Source: Schizochytrium sp. TIO01
Lineage: Eukaryota > Sar > Bigyra > Thraustochytrida > Thraustochytriidae
Reading direction: 5' to 3'
Assembly: GCA_004764695.1 (NCBI GenBank)
Contig: SMSO01000014.1
Span: 3,175,148-3,239,147 of the forward strand
Length of the DNA stretch: 64,000 nt
The position numbers were made by a program, and so were the translations under genes. The notes under the pieces are model-generated. The model was not told the DNA's origin. It was given only the letters and a program-made list of their open reading frames with translations, and searched no databases. Below, in pieces: positions 1 to 11,800 of the stretch; the stretch's first letter is position 1; each line of letters begins with the position of its first letter.

Positions 1-1514
1 CGCACGTCCCTTCAAATGGGGACCCTATTACTTTCAAGCAAGAAGTGAAAATTTAAAACCATGGCAGGAAGTTTTGTTGTTTGTATATATAATATCTGTT
101 GAAAAGGGCTCTTCTTTATTCGTTGAATTTGTCTATAAGCTAGATTTCATTGGACGGGCAATTAAGCCCCCCAAATACCTGTAGCGTTATGCATGACAAC
201 ATAGAATTACTTGTATGATAAAATGAGGAACGACGAATTACACAGTTCAATTAGGGACACAACGTGAAGTACATGAGATTCAACTCACAGATCAAGAGGC
301 TACCTTTCTGTGTAATCCGCACAGAAATGGCGACTCGAGAAATTATTAGAACGATAACTAGAGCCCTTGATATATTGATACAATTCCTGAAAGACGAAAG
401 TGTGGTTAAGCGATGAACTCGATCAACCAGATACCTTGCGTAGAACCAAGCGGCCACGTGTGAAGGTTTATATAGCTCTTCTAAAAGAGAAATATGAATC
501 GAATCTATGGTTGAAACTTGCCTCCTTATCATTCAGGACAATTAAGTGTACCTAAAGTATCGTGAATCCGCTCGGGCTAAAAAAGTAAACAGATCCTATA
601 TTTAGAAACTTCAGCCATCTCAAGTATTGACAAAGCTCTCAAGTATTCATTCAAAGTACGACTCTTAGCTGGGGGAAGATGTTCTGAGTTTGTATACGGC
701 GTCTATGCACTTGAGTTACGGCTGTGCATGCTTTCAATTAATACCAAGTATTTATTACGCATCATCTACCAAACATTTATGTGAAGGAAAAAAATAAACT
801 AGAAATATAAAGATCTTTTGAAGGTTTTTTCATTCAAGGTTTGTAACAGATCTGGATCTTTCTGTTGGAAAACAGAAAAGATACCCTGAATAATATCTCT
901 TGTGCTTAATTGTATCCAAACTAATGCAGAAAGATAAACGTGCATAATTTTGACTCTCAAGAAGAAGTAATTCATAAAGCGCTCGAGATTTGATAACTAT
1001 AACTAAGCTCTTCACCCGAATTTTAACTAAAGTCCAAGAATAGGTGTATACAAAGGAAAAGCAATATGTGCGTTCTTATTCACTGAGATTCCAAATCAAA
1101 CAATGTCTCTCAGCATTCTGATGGTAGAGTGGCATCATAGTTTTATCGTCTCGATAACATTTCTTCTCTAAGATAGTTAACCAAAAGGTGGAGACAGTAC
1201 GTTTTCGATCCCTACTATAGAATTGGTTGCCCTATATCTAGGGAAACTTGAACGGCTTGATTATGCAAAAGCCGTTCATAGAAATATAAACAAAGGGTAG
1301 GGTTCTATTTTGAGACAGAAAAGGAAATAGCGTTGATACTTAAAAATTGATATAATGAAATCGGGGTAAAGGTTGATCTATGGCAGAGGATGTTGTGTTG
1401 AGAAAAGTAAAGTATGTTATGCAGGTTTGACTTGTCAAATGTCACAGTGAGACTAACATGCGAGGTATTTACGCGTGTGCAGTCTTGCGGAAGCGCTCAA
1501 AGCCCATCTTAGTG
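1..1514. other. Gene-free AT-rich stretch
   Basis: No frame here has recognisable protein motifs and the open frames are short and overlap on both strands. There is no clear repeat array or RNA gene. The last 50 or so bases are the 3' flank of the minus-strand sugar porter gene. Confidence 0.6.
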
Positions 1515-3209
1515 TCAGCAGAACGGCAAGGTGATAATCTGGCCAGACTGCTTCAAGTTGCGAGCAAAGTATTCGCGCATGGTGCCATGGCCCTTGGCGT
1601 CGTTGCCACCACGCTCGTAAGCAAAAACCTTACGGAGGTCCTCCATGGAGAGTCCCTTGGTCTCCGGCTGAAGAAGGGTAACAGTGGGCACAGTCACAGC
1701 CAAGTTAAGACCGACGCAAATGAACATCATAGCCTGAAGACTGGTAGCACTGTACATGGCAAGGTAGCCAACATCACCAAGGACGATGTTGGTGAAAATG
1801 TTGGAACTTACAGAGACGGCCATACCGACACCACGGAGGCGAAGAGGGTAAGCTTCGGATGGAACAACCCATCCAAGAGGGCCGAGGGTGCATGCGAAGA
1901 CGACCTGGAAGAGGAAGACCATAGCAACACAGAAGAATTGGACAGAGCGAGTCTGGTCATCAGCCTCGTCGGTGTTAACGTTGACGCCAGTGCCGACGAT
2001 GACAATTCCAATAAGAAAGAAGGCGACGACGGTGAAGAAGGTGCCCCAGATGGTAAGGAATTTACGACCCATACGATCAATAAGCGGGAGAGCAATGAAG
2101 GTTGCGAGCACGTTGATGGCCTTGAGCGCAAGATCATAGGTGAAAGGGTCGAGACTGAGGGAGTTGAAAAGAGTGGTGGCGTAGGACATGAAGAAGTTGA
2201 CTCCGGTAACGTTCTGGGAGAAGGCAACTCCGGCACCGCAGAGGAATGACGGGAGGTTCTCACGCTGGAAGAGCTCCCCAAAGGAGCCCTGGCCAACCTG
2301 CTCCTCGGTCTCAACCTCATTGCGAATCTGAGCCATCTCGTAGCTGACAGCCTTATCGGCATTCTCAGAACCATGGGCGAGTCTCTGGAGGGCATCCTCG
2401 GCCTCAGGAGCGCGACCCATCTTGATGAGCCAACGAGGGGACTCCGGGAGCACAGTCACAGTAAGAAGGATGATGAGAGCACAAGGAATGCACTGAAGTG
2501 CAATACCAAGACGCCAGCCCCAAACGACCTCTTCCATACGCTCGTTGAAGATAGCCATGACAAAGATACCGATGGTGATAGCGAGCTGGAAGAATGTGAT
2601 GGACTTACCACGCCACTGAGCAGGAGCAAGCTCGGCAGTGTACACGGGAGCCATGGTGAGAATGAAACCGTTGCCAATACCACCAATAGCGCGACCAATG
2701 ATAATGCTCTCCCAGGCAAAGCTCTGCTTCACGAGACCGGCAAGGGCCTGCCAGAGGGATCCAAGAAGGAAGATAGTTGCAGCAATGATAATCACAGGCT
2801 TACGGCCGAGACGGTCGGTAATGTAGCCTGCAAAGGGAGCACCAACGAGGGTTGCAATGTGGAAAATGTAGGTGAATTGGGCAATCTGGTTGGTGGTCTC
2901 CTCGGAATCCTTTTGACCGGATTCAAGAACAGGGATTCCCATTTCCTGGCGGAAGTACTTGTTGGACATGGTGGCCGCGGTACCGATATCGAGACCGAAG
3001 ATAAGACCACCAAGGATAGCGGCGAGGAGAATCAGCATGGTGAAAGCATTGAGCTGGCGCTGAGGAAGGTCCTCAATCGTGGTTTCACCATCATTTAAGT
3101 TGGCGCCGCTGACATCAGCAGGGCTGACGGAGTCCTTAGCCTTGGTGGTTGTGTGCTGGGCACTCATGGTCGTGGTGTCCATGGAGATGTTCTCATCTTG
3201 ACTAAGCAT
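1515..3209 (-). CDS. MFS sugar porter (hexose transporter-like)
   Basis: A 564-residue member of the major facilitator superfamily, sugar porter family, predicted to carry hexose or a related sugar across the plasma membrane by proton symport or facilitated diffusion. The hallmarks appear in order: GLDIG in TM1 (about 72-76), DRLGRKP after TM2 (132-138), GRAIGGIGNG (172-181), the RG and QL pair near 200-209, PESPRW (255-260), a QNVTGVNFF variant of the QQxTGxN substrate motif (332-340), DRMGRK after TM8 (378-383), PSEAYPLRLRG (450-460) and PETKGL (515-520). About 12 membrane segments fit the length. The frame is open further upstream, but only non-ATG codons precede the ATG at 3209, which has A at -3; a second ATG lies at 3182. 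The N-terminal 50 residues are Ser/Thr-rich and probably cytosolic. The antisense strand is also open for long stretches, a by-product of strong codon bias. Substrate cannot be assigned from sequence. Confidence 0.93.
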   Translation of the reverse strand: MLSQDENISMDTTTMSAQHTTTKAKDSVSPADVSGANLNDGETTIEDLPQRQLNAFTMLILLAAILGGLIFGLDIGTAATMSNKYFRQEMGIPVLESGQKDSEETTNQIAQFTYIFHIATLVGAPFAGYITDRLGRKPVIIIAATIFLLGSLWQALAGLVKQSFAWESIIIGRAIGGIGNGFILTMAPVYTAELAPAQWRGKSITFFQLAITIGIFVMAIFNERMEEVVWGWRLGIALQCIPCALIILLTVTVLPESPRWLIKMGRAPEAEDALQRLAHGSENADKAVSYEMAQIRNEVETEEQVGQGSFGELFQRENLPSFLCGAGVAFSQNVTGVNFFMSYATTLFNSLSLDPFTYDLALKAINVLATFIALPLIDRMGRKFLTIWGTFFTVVAFFLIGIVIVGTGVNVNTDEADDQTRSVQFFCVAMVFLFQVVFACTLGPLGWVVPSEAYPLRLRGVGMAVSVSSNIFTNIVLGDVGYLAMYSATSLQAMMFICVGLNLAVTVPTVTLLQPETKGLSMEDLRKVFAYERGGNDAKGHGTMREYFARNLKQSGQIITLPFC

Positions 3210-5300
3210 ATTGGCTTCTTGCTTTTCTTGCGGCGCGAGGCCTAATAAAATATATAAATTAAAGTTAGAACTCAAAAGCAATAGCTGGCGGTCGAAGCGC
3301 GATTTGGCCTCGATCGTCTTGAGCTTGGCGTTTTGGGTTTGCTGGCTTGGCCAAGCGAGTTTGGGATTTGCTTTCCAAGTGAAGCAGACAATTTATGCCA
3401 CTCAACTCTTGTTTCTGGTTTCTGTCAGTGTAGCCTTGTCTATTGCCTATGAGTGGCGTTTAAGGTTTTACAGGGAGGGGAGACGACTTTTTGCCCAGTG
3501 TGTCCGGAGGACCAAAAGTGAAATATAAAGTGCCAAAAACATACTGCATGAAGGGACTCGGAAGCAACTGTTCCTCTCATTTTTAAATTTTCTTTAAATA
3601 TTTAAAATAAAGTACACTCTAAAAAAATACTTTTAATTTTTTAATTGAAAAGGGTCCTGGAGGAAAACTCTCTCTATAACATTATCTAATCTAAAACACT
3701 AACAATATCACTTCCGAAAGACTTCATTTTTTTAAAAAGATGATCTATAAATTCAATGAAAATGAGGATCTACTTTGGAGGATATGGTGAGTCTAAGTTT
3801 GAGGGAGCAGCAGTTAAGACATGCTCCAATCTAGCAGTAGAGAGATCAATAATGCACATTGTTAGTCATTTCCATCCCCGGCTTTGGCTACCTGCTCATC
3901 ATTCTACTACTTTTAGCTAGAATACTCGGAGATACCCGGATCAAAGATCATTTGAACAAACTAACTTTCACTACTTGCATCGGTTTAATTAATAGTCACC
4001 TCTAAGCTACTCTGCAGTGTCTATGTTTACTTGTGTCTCCTCGGCTAACGAGCGACTGCTGAGCTGGAAATGCATGTGCCGCATGGAGAGTCCCGAACTC
4101 AGTGGCCGACAGAGGCCACCTTTCAGTCTTGAAAACATCTCAAACATCCACAAATAGTTTTTCTTCTTTTTCTTCTTTATTTTACAAGAAGATCATTTTT
4201 TAAAATAAATGTTTTCATTTAAAAAAACACATGCAAACGCCCTCTTAAAGTGAGTGCCATCCATTTGAAGCTTGTTCATCCTCCAGGCCTGGTCTCTCGA
4301 CCCAAGTGAACAAGTGAAAGGGTTTGCGCAGTAAGCCAAAACGAAATCCGCATTTTTAGCCGCGTGACCACCTCATAACTGCGTATGCACTGTAGCACCT
4401 AAGTTCTCGAGAGACGAATGGTAGTGAATTCTTAGATCGGGCACACTGAATTGACTATTTCTGGCTCTTGGTCACTGCGCTCCGGTGTGCCTTCGCGAGG
4501 CGAGCAGGAGCAGACCGGACCACGCGACTGAGGCACAATTGTTGAGCTGCCGTTAGCAATCATTTATCAAAGCAGCTGAAGCTTCGAGACGCGTGCCCGA
4601 GCTCCTGTGCAGACCTGGCCACGAGTTTGCATCGAATTAGGTATCAACTCTCAGCCTGACCTGCACTCGGGGAGTAGTTGATTTTCTTTTATCAGGTATT
4701 TTAAATTATCATAAACATAAACATATACCTATTACTCGACCCATTCAATTTAGTTAGCCCCACAGACGCAATCTCTTTTTTTTTTTACATTATTGGAAAA
4801 TTATGTCTACGTACAACTATAAAGAAACGTACGTAAAGTGCGCGATTGCGATTGAAAGAAAAAGGCGATCAAGAGCGACTTCATAAAACTTTTGTTCAAC
4901 TGCATGGCATGGTGGCATGCTTGATAGCATCGTGCACTTTCTCGAAGCTGACCATCGAGAGTATTGTAATCCATGGCGTGACTACAGCAATGGCATGATG
5001 ATGAAGGCTGTAAGCACGCGGTGTTATACAAGCTAGCTGACAGATACTTTCACGTCGATTACAATAGCCAGCAATGGAGCTCTTAATGAAAAATGCCTGT
5101 TCGAGGACTTAATGCAATTTCGCGCAAAAGGAAGTTGCGCATTACGACTTGGAAGTGCGAGCGTTTTTAAATACGAAAAAACGCAGCAAATAGCTATTAC
5201 TTGTAGTGCCTCGCTATCATGTCTAAGTAGTCAAATTAACATAGCACGCTTTTAATTTTAATTATTTTTTAATTATTATTATTTTTTATTTCAATGCAAG
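3210..5300. other. Intergenic; upstream region of the sugar porter, AT-rich blocks
   Basis: Just upstream of the sugar porter start, an AT run at 3243-3260 reads TTTATATATTTT on the minus strand and could be a TATA-like element, but this is weak. AT-rich blocks lie at about 3583-3650, 4155-4230 and 5247-5300, with a GC-richer piece near 4450-4680. No coding frame is convincing. Confidence 0.5.
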
Positions 5301-7500
5301 TTCATTACGATTTGAATTATAAAAGGAATGAAAGGCAAGGAAACTTGGAAAGAAGGCACGTGCTCGGGGCCTTTAGCAGTTGCCCGCTTGGTTTTGAATA
5401 ACATAGCTTGAACCCGTGGAATGACAATTATTGAAAAGGCCACAGCTAAAATCTCAGCAAATAGAACGTGCATTTGCTGCTATAGTTGAGGCTGGCGTAA
5501 ATATTCGAATTACGAGAGTCATAGACGAAGTTTGATAGGGCTGAAGTTGAGACCAAAAGCTAGTAAAGATCTGAATCAGTCAAATAAAGCTTGAGTATTT
5601 AAACTGTTTTCGACATGAAGTAAATATATTAATCATGGTATTTATTATGCTTATTAACCATTTGAATGGGGCATACTAGGTGTCATGAAGAGATATTCCG
5701 ATCGAGAAACACTTACGATGGGGGATTTTAACTTTCTGCAAAGCGTATGCCGAAGCTTCATGAGAAAGTTAAAATGACTCTCAAATACGCAATGAGATGA
5801 AAATGATGGGCTCGGATAAGCCATTAATGCTTGACTTAATAGTTTATGGCTTTACTGAAAACTAGTCCACACTGCAAATCGGAGAAGCGCGTTGGGGAAT
5901 CTATTTTAAGATCAACTTTAGCTTTCCTAATACACTATGGATCTGCGACAAAGGCATTTGCAATCATCAAAGGTTTGTACGATCCAACGCTTGCAAAGTA
6001 GCATATATATACAGCTGTTGTAGTGGCCAAATTAACGATGTAGAATTCTGGGTCAGACTCTGATGAATAGCAAGGTCGCACTTTTCTAAGGAGATAACCA
6101 GAATTTGGAAATCATACGATCTAACTATCACTTGACTGGGGAGCAGGAATAACATAATTGAAAACTTCAAACTTCATGTTTAGAGTTCAGCAGAGAAACA
6201 CCAAAGAGACAGTTGTAATGATCGTGAACGTTGCACTTGTACTTTTTGATAATCCTCCCGATATATTGCAAGTTAATTGTCCCAAGAAATATATAAATTA
6301 AAAGTGTTCGTTCGAGACACTTATATAATCAAGTTTGGTTCTTTTCACGATATATCGGGCAATTGTTTGCACTGCATGGGCACGAGACCCAGGTCTAGTG
6401 GCAGCCGTCCTAGAAATATTTGGATAACTTATGTGATAAACTCTTCAACAAAGCCTTTCTCGTTATTCGGCGACGCAAGATACCGATCAAAGATTGTGTC
6501 CAAAGGGGTGGTTGCCCAGTTCCGCATTCTCCGTACCTTTGCGCATCTTGGCCCATAGCCAAAGCTTTAAGGGAAAAAAAAAAAAAAAACTGAAGAGGAC
6601 AGCACGCTTGAAGGTGTAAGCATGAATCCCTCTGTGCTTACGCGCAATCTGGAGCTACTTTTATCCTATGGTGTGCACTGTATCTGTATTCACATTATCT
6701 ATTTATTGAGGGAGCGAGCGAGCTGGAGCCTAAGGTTTCATCTTGCGAGCCCGATTCAGCCAACAAGGTTGATGCACGGGACCGGGGAACATGGCGCAGC
6801 CAATTGATTTGCCCACGGTTTCGATCCTTTCGCAATTCTGTTCTGAGTTTTCGAGACGCGGTATCTGCCCACAGATTCTTGCGGAGGCGAATACGGCTGC
6901 TGCAAAAAATACCCCGACACTGTCTCGAAAATAGGCCGTGGAGCGATCCTTCGTTTTCTGGCAAGAAAAATGCTATTATTGAGGTTTCTCTTTATTCGAG
7001 GCCATCTACTTTTTTTAAATATAAATAATCAGTTCTTAATGATTACAGATACTCCTCAAAATCGACACCTACAATGGCCGCCCTAGAACCATTTTTTTAC
7101 TACGTCATGAATTCTCAGGTTAACATTTTCTTTGATAAGCGCCGCAAGACCAAAAGCCAAAGCACTGTCTGATATCGCCAACCGGTGATAATTTGCACTG
7201 CAAAGCTCTTTTATAAACCTACTGGCGTACCCCCCGTGGTCCAGCTCTTGCCTACCGTAGCGGGGGTACTGAGGATGCCTTATGCAGAGTTTTCACTTTT
7301 CCTTGTCTATCCCAATCGTCAGCCCACTTTTTTGTTTCAATTGTATTTTTCATAGAGAAAATTAAAATAAACACGTTAACTTAAGTGGAAAATACTAGGG
7401 AAAGAAAGTGTCTTATCACATCTGCTAAACAAATAGGCGATTTCTTACCAGGGATTATTAGTTTTAAAAAATAAGCAAAAGCGGAACTCTGCACTATTAT
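5301..7500. other. Intergenic, no gene seen
   Basis: Short random-looking frames only. A 17-base poly-A run lies near 6573-6590. An 8-bp perfect inverted repeat, GTACCCCC at 7227-7234 and GGGGGTAC at 7262-7269, is separated by 27 bases and could form a hairpin. Confidence 0.45.
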
Positions 7501-8825
7501 TTTTTCTTGTTAAAATTCCTTTGACCAGGAAGAGAAAAAAAAGTTGGTTGAGAAGGCTCTGTTTCCCGTTCTTAACAGCAGTCCCGCCGACCATTCGCCG
7601 AGCAAGGTCCGAAAGCTGCTCCTGCTGCGGCTCGGGCTCGTGAACCGCATTGCGTGTTTGATGGCCGGCCGGCCTTAGACCCATCTGATCTGCGAGGCTC
7701 CCAAGAAGAAGAAGAACAAGAACCAGAAGAAGTTAACTAACTAACTAACCAACCCCGGAGGAGGCGCTGAATCGCTCTGGGCGCTTGGCTCCTGCTTGGT
7801 TCAGACGGCTTAGGATGCGTTTGGGAGCTGATTCGGCCAGCGTCCATGCACGCCCGCAAAACTCGAAGAAGCGTCTCGCAGGGCGAGCTTGCTTTGATCT
7901 ACTCTCGTGCTTCAGGCGCAGCGGAGAGAGCTCTCGCTCGAAGCTTGCTTGCTTGCGCAAGGCGAAGGGCACACCGCGCATTGAAGAAGGCGCCGCCAGA
8001 GAGAGAGAGAGAGAGAGAGAGAAAGGGCCATGAGAAATTTGGCGCACCACCGTTCACGGCATGGGAAGAATTTGGGTTTTAGAGAGAAGCCTTTAAAAGC
8101 GGATTGATTGGAGAACTCAACATGGAGATTAGCGAGGAAGCTCAATGAAAATCGTCGCCGGAGAACTAACTGGCATTGCGTGCGGCGGCATGGCAGCCCG
8201 CTGCCGGTGCCTCGGATCCACGCGTGTGATGGCTGGGCGTGTGGCGCCCGTGCATTTATTTGGCCTGGGAGCAGAGGCGGGGATGGGTGGCTCAAGGTCT
8301 TGGGAAAACCCGCCAGGAGCTGTGGCGAAGAATGCGAAGGGTGGCAGACAGAGTTGTCGTACGCTGTCGTTGTCGAGTAGGTGGATAAATGGTCCCCCTT
8401 CACTGTTTGCCTGAGGTTTCTGAAGTCTATAGCGCAAGTCGCTTTCTGCAACGCAGTATGGACCACGATGACCTCTGGGCGTGGGAATCTTCGACATCTT
8501 GAAGCTTAATGTGCGGCATGGATTGTAAGATATGACTGCGGCTGCTGCACAAAGCGCGACATGATTCCGAAGTCGAGCTCGAAGTTGCCATGCAGCAGCA
8601 GTAGCAGTCCAGAGTTGCAGATGATAGATACTGTGCAAGAAAGGAAGCAAACAAGTTAGCCGACCCGAAAGAAAACCCCCGAATCTGCAGGCCGATCGTG
8701 GTCCATCTACCATTCGCATACACCATGTTTTGCAGATACCCTGACACCCAAGTTCATGTGCCATGAAGGGGAAAGTAAAGGCAATCAATCCCTCGCATCA
8801 AATTGCAAGTTGTCTTTCTGTAAAA
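7501..8825. other. GC-richer intergenic island, no gene recognised
   Basis: This island has overlapping frames of 80-220 codons on both strands, none with a recognisable domain and several depending on low-complexity translation of an AG repeat (7998-8022). A TAAC tetranucleotide run lies at about 7733-7751. I see no protein or RNA gene; an unrecognised noncoding transcript is possible. Confidence 0.45.
7998..8022. repeat. (AG)n microsatellite
   Basis: An uninterrupted run of about 12 AG units followed by an A-rich base or two. It creates Arg-Glu or Ser-Leu repeats in shadow frames. Confidence 0.95.
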
Positions 8826-11800
8826 CAGAAAAAGTAAAACGTGTTTTTATTTTATTATTTATTATTTTATTTTTAAACTTGTTTGTCATATGATAATCAT
8901 TAAAGGTAATGGTCAACTAACTAATTTAGTATAGATAACAGCTTCTTCTCTTTTTCTTTTTTCAAGTGTTTTGAATTTTATTTTATGTATTTAGGTATTT
9001 ATGCATACATTTTTATTATAATACATAATTTTTTTAAATGCAAAATTGATAGTAGAAAAGAGCAATAGGAAATAACACGAGTGGCACATGCACAGTCGTT
9101 TGAATAGAGCAGTTTGCTTGCATTACACTCAAAGGAGCTATCCAACAACATGTCTGTAAGCTTGAAGAAGATATAGCATCTCTGAGGGCTTGGAGCGCCC
9201 AGACCCAACAAGCGAGTTCTGCCACAGACTCAGCATGAGCTCCAATTCTTCGATGATGAAATATGTGCGACGAGTAACTGGAAACAATGCGTTTCCAGAC
9301 ACCCTCGCATAAATAAGAAAGGAAAACCTCAGCTCGTTTGGGGTTGCTTCATTCCAGCAGTTGGAAGCGTAATCATAACTTGAATTCTTCTTAATTTTAC
9401 TTCGTATTGACGAGCATGTTGATTGCGACGAAGTTGCAATGAGCGTGATATAGGTAACATAAGTGTTTTCGAATTCAAATTCTGTTGTGAACGACCACTT
9501 ACTTGGTCTTCCTTTCTTCTGACTTCGCAGAAAGATAAACTCCTTGTTACTTCTTCTTTATAAGCATCATTGGTATTTTGAAGACTTCCTTGTTTACAAT
9601 GATGTTTCCTATTATTTTAATTTATCTTTAAAAAGATAAGTTTTTATTGTAATTATTTAATTTAAGAATGAAGAAAAGAAGAATGAAGAAACGTTTAGTT
9701 CCCAAGCCGGTCTCAATTGTTTGCTCTGCTGTTGCGTGCTCGAACTCCACTTATTCTTACATGATACTGCTTCTTATCCAAAGGGTGGCAATCGCGTGAG
9801 CGACTTTTACTGTCGTTGGCACTGTTGTTGGCCAAACTTTAGTTTATATCGCAACATTATCGCACGTTTTGCTCAAACATAATACCTAGTCAAGGCCTCT
9901 TATTACATGCTTGGCTCCAATTTAATATCTTGCCGGGACTCCTTCTTATCTCTGTTCGTTCAAAACCTGGGTAAGAATGCTTTCCAGTAATCAGGCCCCG
10001 GCATCAGAAAGATTGCGGAGTTGTTGTTGCCACCGTTACCCAGATAATGATGGTCTCATCTTGCTTGCATAGAAAAGCTCGCAAGGATATAACACCTGCC
10101 ACCATCAGAAGACTTGGCCACCTCAGCGACTGTGTGTCGCGCGCCGAAACGACCGTTTGCCTCGGGATGGGCTCTTTCACCAGCCAAAAAGCCTTCGATG
10201 GGGAAGAGTCTTCTGCAATATGCAGATTGTTCATTGCAGATCCGAAGTGGGATCCTGCTTCTTCTATCGCACTAGAGAATTCGGCGCAACAAAAATGTTC
10301 CGCGTTTCTTTTAACCCATCTTTGCAAGCACACAAACAACTTCTTGATGACTCATTAGTTCGCAAGAAAAACAGCACGATCGATCCAGACACCATACTGA
10401 CCAAAAGTGACGTACGCTACCCCAGCCAGGCGTTTCCTCTGTCGTGCAGGCAACTTCAAACGTTGTTGTTCTTTTAGTTTTTATGTTTTTCACTCGACTC
10501 TTCTATAGTTCAAGTGATAATCAAAAGGTCTCTCTCAAACATTAAAACTTTCCTTTCTTCCTTATTTTGAGGTAGAGAAAAATACGCCCGTCCTTTTCTT
10601 CAACACTGATATTCAAAGTTTGATTGATTAGGTTTATGATTACGGTTCTATTTTTAATTAATACTAGTACTAATAATAATAATGATAAAACACTAGCCTG
10701 GCTCGCAGCTGCCTTCTTTTCGAGTTCCTTTCGTTTTCTTTCTTGAAACTGGAGAGCAGCCAGAGCTGCTTTTTGCTTCTTGATCGCAGCCAATCTGCGA
10801 CTGAAGATCGCTCATCGATATCCAAAGAATCGGCAGAGTAAAGCCGCATATTGAACTAACGCACCGGATTAAACAGTTCCGGGGGAGCTGCTGTCTCTTA
10901 AAAGAAAGCGGTATGTCTCCTTCCAAGATTATGGGAAGCTGTGGTCACGAGAAAAGCTGGCTGAGAGACCCACAGACACGGAGCCTTTTCGGGCTTGCTT
11001 TCCCGGCGAGTTTCCAGGGATAGTACTTTTTAGGTACCTAGGTGCTGAGTGACTGATAAGAAGAAGAGCTTCTTCAATACCAAGGTAAGTACGTACAACA
11101 TAATGCCTTCTAGTTTTAGTTTGAGGAGGACTCAATCGCTAAGAATTATGTCCTCGCTTTATTTATTTCATCATCATGGGGCAAATGGAATGGAATGGAA
11201 AGGAAGAGAGAATAGTGCCACGCTTCGAAGAAGCTGAGAAGTTGCGAGGCTGGCAAAAATTGCGAGCGAGGGAGCAGTGGTATTGGTTGCGATTTTCAAG
11301 CGATTTCATGAGTGTGATTTATGCCAGATTGAGAGACTTGCGCTTTGTAAGCAAGCTAGTAAATTACGGTTGCAGTATACGCAGCTTGGAATGATGATTA
11401 AAGATGTTTGGAAACAGCAGACGCAACTAGTTGGTCTTGTCTTTAGGAAGAACACGGCACGAGCACAGCAGCACATTGAAGAGGCGACTCGCAACAGGAA
11501 GTTGTGGCAAAATCCCCCCCTTTGCTTATTTCCATTGAAGAGGGAGAGAAGAAGGCTTAACATAAATTTGCCCAAGCTTGAAGAACACCTCTGATGACTT
11601 GAACAATATTAAAAAAATATCAAATTCTTCATAGAAGCCAGCGTGTCATCAAATGCGGAACATATTACAATACTAGAACATGGATGTAAAAAGAGAAAAG
11701 TGAAATCATTGATTTCATTTGAACCAGCCATGTTCCAAGGACATTCTTGAAATTTTAAGAAATTGGAGTCATCCGACCAACTCTCGGAAGAGCTATTTGC

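Noticed and set aside
1458-3098. Two long plus-strand frames opposite the sugar porter
   Set aside because: Same explanation: antisense of a codon-biased MFS gene; no domains.
7912-8788. Minus-strand frames of 184 and 219 codons
   Set aside because: They overlap each other and plus-strand frames, include translated AG repeat, and contain no recognisable motif.
10004-10477. Three overlapping frames of about 105 codons on both strands
   Set aside because: A moderately GC-rich patch where stops are rarer; no product resembles a known family and none is clearly better than the others.
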